In this document: piece by piece, positions 11,783 through 22,899 of the stretch
Numbering within the stretch: position 1 is the first letter of the stretch
Layout: the number at the start of each line of letters is the position of its first letter
DNA from: Linnemannia elongata
Lineage: Eukaryota; Mortierellomycota; Mortierellomycetes; Mortierellales; Mortierellaceae
Reading direction: 5' to 3'
DNA length: 64,000 nt
NCBI GenBank assembly: GCA_036320915.1
Contig: JAXBDG010000008.1
Span: 1,984,001-2,048,000, forward strand
Position numbers and translations under genes: made by a program
The notes under the pieces: generated by a model
Databases searched by the model: none
Told to the model about the DNA's origin: nothing
Seen by the model: the letters and a program-made list of their open reading frames with translations, nothing else

Positions 11783-12565
11783 ATGCGTTTTTACCTTGTT
11801 ATTCTCGCGTTCTCAATGTGCGCCTGGGTGGCCTTGGCCGCCGTCTCTGGCGTCGGCAACTCGCGCATCAACCATATTGGAGGACACGAAGCCAAGGTAG
11901 AGACTGTCGATGATACCGGAGCAGCAGCTCCAGCGACCGACGATTCTGCTGCTGCCCCATCCCCCGCGGCGGCTGATGCGGCGACCGATCCTTCAGCTGC
12001 CGCCGCCGCTGCTGACCCCGCATTGCCTGATGCCATCGCTAATGGCGGTCAAGTCCTTGGACCTCCACGTAAGTGATATTCTCTTTGATTGTCTGTTTGT
12101 CTGTTCGTAGTTCTTGTAGTGCTTTCGCGCTCTCGAACAATATGCGCAAATTCCAGTGAAGGAGGAAAAAAACAAACTAATAAACCTACCCTTTTTTGCA
12201 CCACTCACCCTCGCACCTCAACGATATACCAATTAGCTGGACCTAGGACAGCCGCCGAAGAAAAGGCCGACTCTGTCTTGTCGTGCATGGAGGGTTGCGC
12301 AGGAGTAGTTGCCTGCCAGAACAGCTGTATTACAACCGGTTACAACATCCCCGCCGGACCCATCCCCTCCGTCACAGCCTCAATCCCTCCTCCACTCGCT
12401 ACCGTCACCCCCACCGTTCCTGGTTCTAGTCCCCCTGCTGGTGCCACGGCTGGTGGTACTTCTCCCATGGCCCAGGGATCCGGTGCTATGTCGACTGGCG
12501 GTAGCTATGGGATGGGTTGTGCTGTTATTGTTCTCGCCGTTGTTAGCTTCTTTGCTAGTTTGTAA
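11783..12565 (+). CDS. Small secreted, probably GPI-anchored Ala/Pro-rich protein with a four-Cys motif
   Basis: Predicted 204-aa extracellular or cell-surface protein of unknown function. Two exons, 11783-12068 and 12237-12565, join in phase 1. The N-terminus (MRFYLVILAFSMCAWVALAA) is a good signal peptide. An Ala/Pro/Asp-rich spacer follows. Near residues 110-130 is a compact block CMEGCAGVVACQNSC, with spacing C-x3-C-x6-C-x3-C. A Pro/Ser/Thr/Gly-rich stretch comes next, then a C-terminal hydrophobic segment (VIVLAVVSFFASL) after small residues, the layout of a GPI-attachment signal. The alternative is a single-pass membrane protein. No enzymatic domain is visible. Confidence 0.82.
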
Positions 12566-13634
12566 ACTTGCGCGCGAATTTATTTGGCAGAATACGCGCA
12601 GACAAAATTCTTGTTCATTTTTCATCAATCTATCTCCTTGCAACAGGGGAGAGCTGCACCACCATATATCTTGCTCATTTACTTGCACACGCTCATACTC
12701 CTTCATACTCATAATAAACAAACATACTACGTCCTTTGTATCTCATAAGCGTAATGGTATGTCATGCAAATAGGAAGAGCCTTATCAAGTAATGAAGAAG
12801 CACACCTGGCGCACGCCCTTCATGTCTCAAGCAGACAAGCACATGAGGGGTGACCTCGATCTCCACTCCCTTCCCAGATGACGATTCAAATCTGGGTAAA
12901 GGAAACGAGAGTGTGAACCCCAAGGGTGCGCTATTTGGTGGCGATTGGATGCACCTTGACGAGCAATATATATGAATTGAACATATCCAATTGCTGGCGA
13001 TCGGCCGACGTCAGAATAAGTGGGAGCAATAGAAAGTCAAGAATGCAAGAAGCAAAGCCAGGCAGAAGCTTTCTTGTGCTTAGCACAGTAGAGTGAAAAG
13101 GACGGATTGGAACCAGGCTGGCAGTCTCTCTTATCGGTTCATAACATATACACAGGAAACACGCCATTCACATGGAAGTGTCTGGGACTCTTCTTTAGCT
13201 CTGTTTCTCTTTCTCATATATGTATCTCTGCATGAATTGTGCATCCCCTTCATTTCCTTCCACTCCAGCGTAATGGTTCCCTCGCTGCCATCGACACTAT
13301 CTTTTCTTTTCCTTCGTGACAAATATAACCACACACCATTTCACCCACCAATTTTCTTTTTGTCCTTGTACCACATTCAACACCATCCCTTTCCCCTGTT
13401 CCTTCCGTCCCTTTCCCTCTTTGACAAACCAAATTGTATTTAGTGTCTCCACTTTCATTTGTCTTTTTTTTTTTTTGCAATTACTATCCTGACTGGGCCA
13501 AACCACAAACCTCGTACCTTCCCATCCTCCACAACCGTTATTTTTGTGCACACACTTTCTCTCTCCTTCTTTCCTCTCACACACACTGCCTCTCCCTCCC
13601 ATAGGCTTTTTTTCAATCCATCGGCAGACACACG
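12566..13634. other. Intergenic: secreted-protein 3' flank and TLC gene 1 promoter
   Basis: 1.07 kb. The last 400 bp are CT-rich, the pattern seen upstream of most plus-strand genes here, and are probably 5' UTR. Several overlapping low-complexity ORFs are shadows of this composition. Confidence 0.4.
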
Positions 13635-16049
13635 ATGGCGGCTTACTCCCCTCCTCCTGGTCATCTTCTACCTCCTTCCTCAACAACAACAACTGGCCAC
13701 TTCCTCCCCTCAATGCCAGCAATCCTCCGCTTTCTGGGCTGGGACGACGCGCGGCTCTATCCGTCAGACTGGAGTCTGACTACCAACCCTTTCTGGACAA
13801 CCTTCCTCTTCTCCCTCATCCTCTTCCCCTGTCTCTTCTACACCACCTGGTACTTTAACCCATCGCTCTCCAGGAACCGATTGGGCCTGTCGTGGGTCTT
13901 GGGATTCTATTCCGCCTTGTTTTTTACGATTGCGGGGTTCTATGAGGTCCCGCATTTGAGGACTGTCTTCAACGCCGCCGTCGATTATCAACCCTCCGTC
14001 ACTTCAGTACTGTCGCTTGGTTATGGCGAGATTGCAACAACAGGAACGGGAACAGGAACGGACGTGAGTCTGGGGTTGACGGCAGCTGCTGGAGCTGTTG
14101 CGGCAGCAAGGCAAATCTGCTACCCAATCCTCACAGCCGGAGCCCTGGCGCTACTCCCAACCCTGCCATCGTTCATGAAGCTGGACCTCTCCTCAACAAC
14201 ACCGGACAAGTATTATTGCTTTTCAGACCTTCCCACGAGCGACGCTACGAATACACTTCAGGATACATCAGCAAGAGCAATAACAAACCTAATAGAAACT
14301 GGAAAATACGGTTTCAGGAGTTTGTTGGGTTCGTTCTTTTTGGACGGGTCCAATTTCTCCCGTCAGTTACAACAACAGCTGGTACAAGTATGGCATCAGC
14401 ATGAGCACGGTTATCATCACCCACTTGTTCAGTATGGACATCCCATCCCGCCTCAGCGCTATTTCTTTCACCCGACGGTAGAGTCAACCAATCGCCCATC
14501 ATCGACAGCCTCCAAGGAACAAATCCACCGCCATCAACAACAGCAGGGACGCCACAAACAGTACCAACAGAGCCAACAGAACCAACAAAAACAACAGCAG
14601 GAACCATCTTTACGCCATAGAATCTTCCAGGGTCAAATGAAACGCCCACATCTTCTCTTCTCCCTTGAGAACTACCCGGACGACGGCCGAATCGGCCCCC
14701 ACATTATCGCCGCAAACTTCCAAGCCTTCCTAGTCTGCGATTTAATCCTGGGCGCGATCCATTACCGTCGACAGCTGGAACCCTTCTCGACCGTCGTCCA
14801 TCATATCATTTATTTCTTTATTGTTGTTCACATGAGGGCTGGCGATATGTTGTCGGTCTTTTGTATCTTGGGGACACCTATTGAAGGTAAGGAACGAGGT
14901 AGTTGAGAAGGGCGGAGAGAAGTAGAGTGAGAGGGAGAAAGAGTGTTAGTGAGAGTAGGATAAGGCAATTAGCTTTTCGTATATTTTTTTGGCATATGGT
15001 ATGGCATCATGGCATCACGGCTGCGTGGCAGATAGCCCTGGAATGAGATAGAGAGACAAGAAAGCAAGGAATTGAGTTATGGATCTCGCGAGATGGATGA
15101 CGAGTGTTGTTATGGTTGGCATGTTGAAGAAGGGCATGAAAAAGCAGTAAATGACCTTTAGTTCAGGTCGAGAGCATACGCTGAAGCATGCTGCTATTGG
15201 CATGCCTTTTTCCAAAATGACATAGGCTTGATCGGCTGATAGGTGAATGTGTTTTGGCAGGAGAACACAGGGAACACGAAAAAAAAGGGTTGATGAAAAA
15301 GGAGGAAGAATTATACCCCTTTCCTACCATGGCTTCTCTTTCCTCCCTTTCCCCTCTTCTCTCTCTCCTTGGTTGGCTAGGGGTGAACACAGAAAGTCTC
15401 ATACAAAACAGAATCGCTAATGCATGCAATTGCATGATATCCTCTCTTCTCTCCCTCTCTCTTAACCCCCTTGTGTACCTCTTGTACGTGGGCAAATGTG
15501 GTTTGGTTCATTTGTACACAAACAGCCTCAAGTATCTTCCTAGCCTATGGACGGATGTTCCCCCACCTCCGAACACCAACCATCGAACGCCTCTACCTGA
15601 CCTGCTTCATAACTACCCGTCTCGGATACGTCTCGCTGCTGTGGCACGAAGTCTACTACAACTACCCCGACAAATCGGTCGCGTTCCTGTACACTATCAC
15701 ACTCTCGCTGCATGTGTACTGGTTCGTGCTGTATATTCAAACCCAGAGACGGTTTGCGGAGAAACAGAGACGGCAGCAGTTGTGCACGGTGTTGACGGCG
15801 ATGGCCAATGCGCTCAAGGAAGAGTTTGTGGCATCTGCTGCTGAGAGCGCTGGGATTTCTTCTACTGACGTCTTTGGAGTTCCTGGGAAGTTGATGGACA
15901 AGGAAGCACATGTCAAGGATGGAGAGCAGGATCCGTTGTTGGACCAGTCTACGGCCAAAAAAAGAAAAGAGGGCGAAGACATGTTGTTGCCCCAGCCGGA
16001 TAGCAACGTTAGCCATCGTGTTCGTCGTCGGAGCGAGCCTCAAGTCTGA
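13635..16049 (+). CDS. TLC-domain multi-pass membrane protein, tandem copy 1
   Basis: Predicted multi-pass membrane protein of the TRAM/LAG1/CLN8 (TLC) superfamily, nearer TMEM56/TLCD-type proteins than ceramide synthases. Such proteins act in membrane lipid handling; the substrate is unknown. Exons 13635-14886 and 15526-16049 encode 591 aa. Visible TLC signatures are a TM segment beginning LSWVLGFYSALFF, the block CDLILGAIHYRR followed by VVHHIIYF with the paired His, and a last TM pair around LYTITLSLHVYWFVLY. About 250 residues between the second and third predicted TM segments are Gln/Ser/Thr-rich and unlike the paralogue. The C-terminal tail is soluble. The single intron splits the codon after GTPIE in phase 1, exactly as in the downstream copy, showing tandem duplication. 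Confidence 0.87.
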
Positions 16050-16968
16050 ACGTGTAGATAGCCACTCGCTTTTTTTATATATTTCTTCTTCAAAATCTAT
16101 CTATGAATATAGTTACACATGCCGGTTGCTTCTTTCTCGTCACAGCTTGTTCGTTTTCCTAAGCTATCCAAGAAGAAGCGACGGCGTCGAAACGTGTGGG
16201 CAATGCGTTTAACGACTCGTGTTCTGTCCTTCGGAGGAATAGATTCCAGTCTTTTTTTATTTTTTTGCGATGCTTCCAGGAACTGCGAAAAATAAATGGA
16301 GCTATCCAACGGATTTGCTTCTCGATCGCACGTCCATCCTACAGATAAAGGGAAAGGGTAACGAGGGGAGAAGGAGAGAGAGATGTAGTGGAGTGGTTGT
16401 TACTCGTACCTTATCCATTCTGACTCTTTTTTGTTTTTCTCTCGGTTACCACTAGTGCCAATGGATTAACAAAGCAAGAGTAAGAGTGGAAGCGAGCGAA
16501 ACTGGAAGCGAGAGTGCGTGCCAATCCCTCTCGGGGATCATGCTCTACTGCCACACCTTTCTCACCCACCTTTTTCATCCTCTTGTCATATCCCATGATA
16601 CCCATCCAGCCCATTTTCTTCATCCTTCTTTCTTAGATCTACAATGCTTGTATCCCTTCGGATCTATCCCGTGTAATTGTGCATTTATTTATTTTTGCCC
16701 AGTTTGCTCTGTGTGTGGGTGTCTACTTTGAAGCCTGAACAAACATACCCCATGGTCAACGGCATGACATCCTTTTTGCCTTTAACCTGACTTTTTTTTC
16801 CCTTTATTTTGATTTCATTTTTTGTTGCTTTTTGCGTGGTCGTACACAGGCGTTTGAATGGATCCCTTTATTCTGTTATGCAGTGCCTACGCACTCTTCC
16901 TTGCCTTGATTTATTTTATTTTTGAAAGAGAGAGCGTCGTGCAGGTCCCATGGTCACATCATCTGAAC

Positions 16969-17023
<55 letters not shown>

Positions 17024-18225
17024 CTCTGACATGACCGAAGGCAAGAGGAAGGGGCTAAAATGTTTGTTTTTTGTTTTTTTTTGTTTGAGTTTGCATAGAG
17101 CCGATTGCCCTTTTTCCATCGGATTGTAAGTGCTTCTTTCAGTTAAGCGGGATGTTTGGCTGGACTTTCGGGCTATCCTTCTTCTATCCCCCTATTGAAG
17201 TGTTGATGTGAACATGCGGCTCTCTCCTCTGTTTTGTTTTTTTTTCTCAGAAAAAGAGTGAAAAGGTATGGTTCGCTGGAGGAAGAAAGCTTGTCGAGCA
17301 CGCGGCATAGTAGTGAAGCTACGAGGTTTATCACGCGAAAAAAAGAGCAAAAAGTTGAAACCTTTGTAAACATGAAAAAGAACAATATGAGAGATAGTAT
17401 GAGTTGAAACCATGTGCGAGTGCACAAGCAAGTGAGAGCAAGGGTGGGCGGAGAATAGGAATGAGAAGATGAAATAAGATGGGCAAGTTGATTAGGAAGG
17501 TGAACATGAACGTGGGTGTTCGGTTTACAATGCGGCGAAGCCAAGACAAGTTAAGACAAGACACTTCGAGACGAGACAGGGTAGAGGATAGATAGTTACA
17601 ATACGATGCAAGATTATACAATGCGAAGCCAGCCAAGGGCAACAAGCAACACGGCTCATGCCAAATGCCGATTGTTGTTTGCGCTTGTTTATGTCTTTAC
17701 AAACAGCATTCGCAAAAAAAATGTGCAATGCCAATGCTTCAATAAATAATGCCCCAAAGCCAAATGCCAGCCCAGCGGGATATGCATCCCTCTTCAACCT
17801 CCTGGACAGGTCACCCGTCAGTCTGATGAGGGTTTTTTTTATGTTATCTTCTAACTTTCACATCCACATCTCCATCCTCCCTTCTCTTGGCCATTGACTC
17901 TCTGTCTCGTTCTCTTCTCCTCTATCTTCACGTTCCTCTCGGCTCCTATAAAACCTTCTTCATCTCCCCCCCTATTTCTCTCTTTCTCTATTAAAACGTT
18001 ATCCAAACCAACATACCGTCCCTTCTTTACCTTTTCTACCACTCCTCATCCTCCTTCTTTCCACTCCTTTCACGATAACCTCCACCACCCATATCTTCTT
18101 ACCTAATTTTGTATTCCCTTTTAATATTCCTTCTTTGTCATCCACAGCCCACTCTTTCTCCACTCCACTCTCCACTCCCCACTCCCCACTCTAAACTTTG
18201 TACCTCTACAACCCATATTTACATA
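16050..18225. other. 2.2 kb spacer between the TLC paralogues
   Basis: Holds the 3' flank of TLC copy 1, a 54-nt poly-T run and a CT-rich 5' leader for copy 2 (from about 17820). Minus-strand ORFs at 17173-17797 lack any recognisable family and splice signals, and are not called. Confidence 0.4.
16970..17023 (+). repeat. Poly-T tract (54 nt)
   Basis: Longest homopolymer in the window, in the spacer between the two TLC genes. It could be the poly-A end of an old minus-strand retroposed copy, but no retrotransposon ORF or target-site duplication was identified. Plain slippage expansion is as likely. Assembly length may be unreliable. Confidence 0.9.
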
Positions 18226-20401
18226 ATGATCGACATTCACGAGCTCACCAGCGGACCCCAGTTCTGCCCCGTCTCCCTCATGGCATCCTCTTTATTCTCC
18301 TCTCCTTCTTCAGCTTATGACACCTCCAAGTGTGCACACTCCTCTCTCACAAATAACCCAGCAGCACACTCCTCCCCATCCCCGCCCTTCCTGGCACCAT
18401 CTCCTTCCTCCTTTTTTTTCACTCGTCAGGAACCACTGCTCTTTTGCAGCTTCGATCTCAACCCAAACACTTCAACCTTCACGCTCGCCTTCCTGACCGC
18501 CCTCGTCCTCCAACTCGCCGGATTCTTCCTGTTCAAGCACTATGTCCCCCAAGTCGCCAACGTAGCCAAGAACCGACAGAACCGAAGAGCCCTCTCCTGG
18601 GTCCTCTCTCTCTTCTCCTCTATCATCCTCTTCACCGGCACATTTACACTTTCCTCCGAGATTGAATGGAATCCACCAGGTCAGCATCCGGATAGTTCAG
18701 CACCATTTTTCCTACTAGCGTCGATGCACAGGTTCCCTCGCGAGTCCGGACTGGCGACGGGGTACTGCGCCTACTTTGTGAGCTACCTGATCTGCGACCT
18801 GGTGCTGGGGTGCGTTTATTACCGCGATTTTGTCGATCCATTGTCCGGATGGGCACATCATCTGTTCTATCTTGGCGTCATGTCCCGGGCCACTGCTCAG
18901 GGCAATATTTCGACGCTCTTTGCCATGGGAACTCCCATTGAAGGTAAACACTTGGAGCAAGGGTATTATTGTTACAAATCTAGTGTGAACACGACAGAAA
19001 AGAGAGACCAAGCATGCTGTACTAAAAGGGCAGGTTGGCGCAATGAAACATCCAACCACCAGTTGTCACCACAAGAACGCACGAGCATAATGGAAAACCA
19101 AAAAAAAAGAGACCAAGCAGCTGCACAATGTACAGCGCACGTTGGCGCAATGGAATAACCAACCACGAATACTCATCACAAACACGTTTTCTCTCCCCTT
19201 CATCTCTTTTTTCATCTTTCAACTACAACCAGTGTCGACAATCTTTTTGGCCACGGGTCACATCTTTCCTACACTCCGCTCAGATGTCGTCTTTGCGACC
19301 TCGTTTTTCCTGGCCCGCATCGTCTACCCTATCGCTCTCCTCCCAGAGCTCGTCCTTAACGTTGAGTCACGACTCTGCTGGAAGGTTGGCACTATGGCGC
19401 TTTTGGTCCACGTCTATTGGTTCCACAAGTTTGTTCAGCAGCAGCTTCGGTACTACCACGCTCGCCATGCTGGCTTGAGTACCACCACCACTACTAATGC
19501 TGTCAATGTGGTGGATGAACTGCCCGCTGTCGCCTCCCCTTCTGTTTCCTTCGTGAAAACTGGTGAAGAGAGTCTCAAGAAGAAGATGGCCGGGATCGTG
19601 TACGAGTACGAGGTTACTGTCCCTGTTCCCAAGTCGACGGACGACAGTAACAAGGCTCCCGAGTCCCCCACAGCCTCGAACGATACTTTTGGTATGGAAC
19701 TGCCTCAGATCCAGGTCAACAGCAGCCGTCATCGTCGTCCTCGAGTCGTCCGTCTCCCCTCTGGTCATTCCATTGCCAGCCTTGCGTCCTTTGAGAGTCC
19801 GATTATCGACAAGAACGACACTTCTCCAGCTGCTGCTGATATTGTCCCTAAGGCACCGTCACCACGTGCTATCACAATTACCACTTCTACCACTACTGCC
19901 GCTGCTTCCAGAGCCACGACGACGGGTGCAAAGACTATGAAGCAGTTGTTGGAAGAATGCAGCGACGAGGACATTTCGAACTACAAGTTTCCTATCCACA
20001 GTAACAAGACCCTGTCCGCCCTTGCAAGGAAGCCTTTGAATGGTGGTGGTAGTCAAAGCGGCCTCTCCGGCGGTGCTGATGGTCTGGGAGTTTCTCGACT
20101 GAGTCGTGCGTCGTCCATGCGAGATTCTAAGCGGCGGATTGCTTTGGGTTCTGTCCAGTTTGCTGCTGAGACCAAGGCGACTAAGAAGGAGTCCGTTATT
20201 AAGACTGACGAGGAGACAGAAGAGAATGAGGAGGCAGCGGTTGTGGCGGCGTTGAAGAAGAAGAGTAGCAGTGGTAATGTGACGGAGGGAGATGCTACGG
20301 TTGTGGTGCGCCCCCGGCGGTCGAGTCCTTCGCACGATGGAGACTATGGCTTTGGGACGATCCGTGCCTCCCGAGGAGGCGTTGTGGCTGTGAACGCTTG
20401 A
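18226..20401 (+). CDS. TLC-domain multi-pass membrane protein, tandem copy 2
   Basis: Paralogue of the upstream TLC gene, predicted 628 aa from exons 18226-18943 and 19233-20401. The TLC region lies at roughly residues 85-330. A TM with LSWVLSLFSSIILF, the block CDLVLGCVYYRD and the paired-His segment AHHLFYL match copy 1, and the intron again follows TPIE in phase 1. The loop after the second TM is only about 50 residues, against about 250 in copy 1. The C-terminal 280 residues are soluble and disordered (Ser, Thr, Glu, Lys), a probable site of regulation by phosphorylation. Residues 1-80 are Ser/Pro-rich. Role inferred as lipid-related from the family; substrate unknown. Confidence 0.87.
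18998..19187 (+). repeat. Diverged tandem direct repeat within the TLC copy 2 intron
   Basis: Two copies of about 85 bp (about 18998-19083 and 19100-19187) share AGAGACCAAGCA, then GTTGGCGCAATG, then an AACCACC/AACCACG segment in the same order. They fill most of the 289-nt intron. The splice sites at 18944 and 19232 lie outside or at the edge of the repeat. Confidence 0.7.
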
Positions 20402-21058
20402 AGGTCTTCTTCCTTCCTTTCTACGGCGTGCAACCATGCAACCACTAGTTCACGTAATAATAAAAAATAGAGTGATTCGATCAAATTAACTAAGGATGGC
20501 CAATCAACGTACTGGAGTGAGCACAGAGTGACTTTAAGCTGTAACTATGTGGAGTTCCATCAGCCAGCATCAGGGTGCGAGACAAGGAAGGTATGTGTCT
20601 CATCTGCACATCAGAAAAGCGGGGTTGGTAGAGGCAGCCTGGCTTTTGCTTTGCTATTCTCTGCTTTTTGCACTTTTCTTCTTTTCTTCACTCCTTTCGC
20701 CACCCCTTCCACTGCACCACTGCACAACCCCTTCCTTCTCCCACTCGCGGGCACCTCTTCCTCTCTCTCCCTCCCTTACATCTCTTCTCCCTTTCCTCAT
20801 CCTTCCTTCAACTCTCATCGTTCCTTTTGCATTCACTCACCTCATCATCTCACTCCATCTTCTCACTCGCTCCACGCTCTCCTCTCTCCACTCCACTTGC
20901 TCTCTCTCACTTCCTTCTCTCTCCAGTCTCTTCTCTTCTCGTCTATCCACTTCACTCCACTCCACTCCACTCCACTCCTTTCTCTCACCACTTTAACCTC
21001 TCCATACAACCACCATCATCAACCAAGCACTCAACTACCAAACAGAAAAGAACAAAAA
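20402..21058. promoter_or_regulatory. Intergenic and CT-rich leader of the tetraspanin gene
   Basis: 657 bp. From about 20650 the sequence is almost pure CT-rich with TCCAC pentamer repeats near 20955-20980, ending at the tetraspanin start codon. Long ORFs crossing it are Ser/Leu/Pro low-complexity shadows. Confidence 0.5.
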
Positions 21059-22658
21059 ATGGCATCACTGAAGAAACTGCAACGATACTTCTTTGCGTTT
21101 ATCACAGTCTACATGGTGACAGGCATCGGTGCCCTGATAATGGGGTCCATTTGGCTTCGTCAGTCTGCCGACGGTGCTCCCCGTGAAGCTGTCATCTCCC
21201 GCGCCATTGAACAAAGTAAATTCATCTTCCTTAGCTCTCCTCTGTCTCTATTTCATACCTCACTCTTTCTCTTGCTTTCTTTCACAACAAAGGAACAAGG
21301 ACTGCGGATGGAGCAGTAATATTTTTTTCAAGGAGGCTTTCATTTCACTGACTGGATGAAAAATTCAGGGACAACTGGGACAGGAAGTGATCTTGTCAGG
21401 GAACCAAATACAAACTACAGCAACACAACAACAGTGCCAGCAACGAAAGTCTACAACTGCACAAACACACAACAAGCAGCAAGACAAGCCGGGACTCGTG
21501 TACAGCCCTGACGCTCGGTCTTTCTTTGGCTTTGTTTTGTATTTTTTGTCTGTTTGACAAAATTACCGAGTGAACAGGGGGGGGGATTCAAAAAAGTGAT
21601 GAAATTTCATTTTTTGTATGTGTGTGTGCCCTGCACCTCACTTATCGATGACAGACAGGAAAGGCGACCAAAGCGCCTTATTTTGTCTGACAGGAACGAA
21701 GGAGCAGGACCACAAGGAACTAGAAAAAACGGACGACTTGTGTGTGTGTTTGTGTTCCCCGGTCCAAACATGCCCACAATATCGATCGCTTTATAAAAAG
21801 AACGCCTGAAAAGAAAACGCTCTCATACAGACGCACACACAAATGCGTATAACAACGGCGACTGTCCACTAGTACTACAGGCACTAAGCGCCCACCCCAT
21901 CTCCTCTTTAAATAACTATAGCGGGAACGCTTATTGGAGCAGCAGTGGCAACAACAGCACTGGTTGGATTCGTCGGTGGAGCAGCTCCTGTTCGGTTCAA
22001 GATGCTTCTCATTGCATTTGTGTGGCTGATTGTCACGGCCATGCTGGCGGAGCTCGGACTCGGTGGCGTTATCTGGTTCAAGACCCTGCGCATGCGGAGT
22101 CTGTTCCATACTCAGTGGGTCGGCGAGTGGTCAGATTCTCTTAAAGTTGCCTTCCAGGACATGGTACGTCGTGAAAGTATTGTTTTTTGTTTGGGCAATT
22201 GACAATGTAGTGCAGTAAAGTTACGACCCACACAAAAGCTCAACTTTTTGTTTCATATTGTTTATGATTAAAGTGTTCATATGCACGAGTGAGTCCAAAT
22301 ACCTAACCCTCCAAAAACTTTCATTCTCCCTCGGTAAATCACATCAATCAATATTCCACTATAGACACAAATGTCAGGATACGGACAGTGCTGCGGATAC
22401 AATGACCGAGCATCTATCGTTCTCCAAGGAGCATGTGCAGCACCAAACGCCTTCAACCTTTACCCAGGATGCGAGGAGAAGGTGTCAACCTTTGCAGACA
22501 GCTACTTGCGCAAGCTGTACACGTCTCTCTTCGGATTCACATTGGTCAATGTAGTCTGCTTCATTAGTACTGTAATCTTGATCCAGGCCCGTAACGATGA
22601 GGAGCGGTATATCCGTATTGGACGCAAGGAAGGCCGGACCTATCACAATTCTATCTAA
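21059..22658 (+). CDS. Tetraspanin
   Basis: Four-pass membrane organiser, predicted 230 aa from exons 21059-21215, 21922-22163 and 22365-22658. TM1 is about residues 11-33. TM2 (LIGAAVATTALVGFVGG) and TM3 (MLLIAFVWLIVTAML) are separated by a short loop. The large extracellular loop carries the hallmark CCG in GQCCGYND with two further Cys (GACAAP, PGCEE), and TM4 is FGFTLVNVVCFISTVILI. Length and order fit fungal tetraspanins. The first intron (706 nt) is unusually long. The final tail is short and basic. Fungal tetraspanins organise membrane domains in growth and infection structures; the role here is inferred from family only. Confidence 0.9.
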
Positions 22659-22899
22659 GGAATCGAGGTTGTACACTCTTTGTTTTTCTTTACAAGTACT
22701 CTTTTACCTTACTCATCACACATGACCACATATACACCAACCTACCTATACCATTAAAACCCTTACATTAGACAAAAAGAGCAAAAAAAAAAAAAAAAGT
22801 GCTAGAATTGTTTCTGCTTGCCTCCTTTTCACCATTTTTTTTTATTCTTGTTGTTCTTCAAGCATGTTAAGAATGATGTAGGATGAGTGGGGCTGGTCG

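Noticed and set aside
17173..17797. Possible minus-strand gene between the TLC copies
   Set aside because: Three overlapping ORFs in different frames, no recognised domain and no consistent splice sites.
20528..21319. 263-codon plus-strand ORF running into the tetraspanin start
   Set aside because: It is mostly translated CT-rich leader (Ser, Leu, Pro) in a different frame from the tetraspanin.
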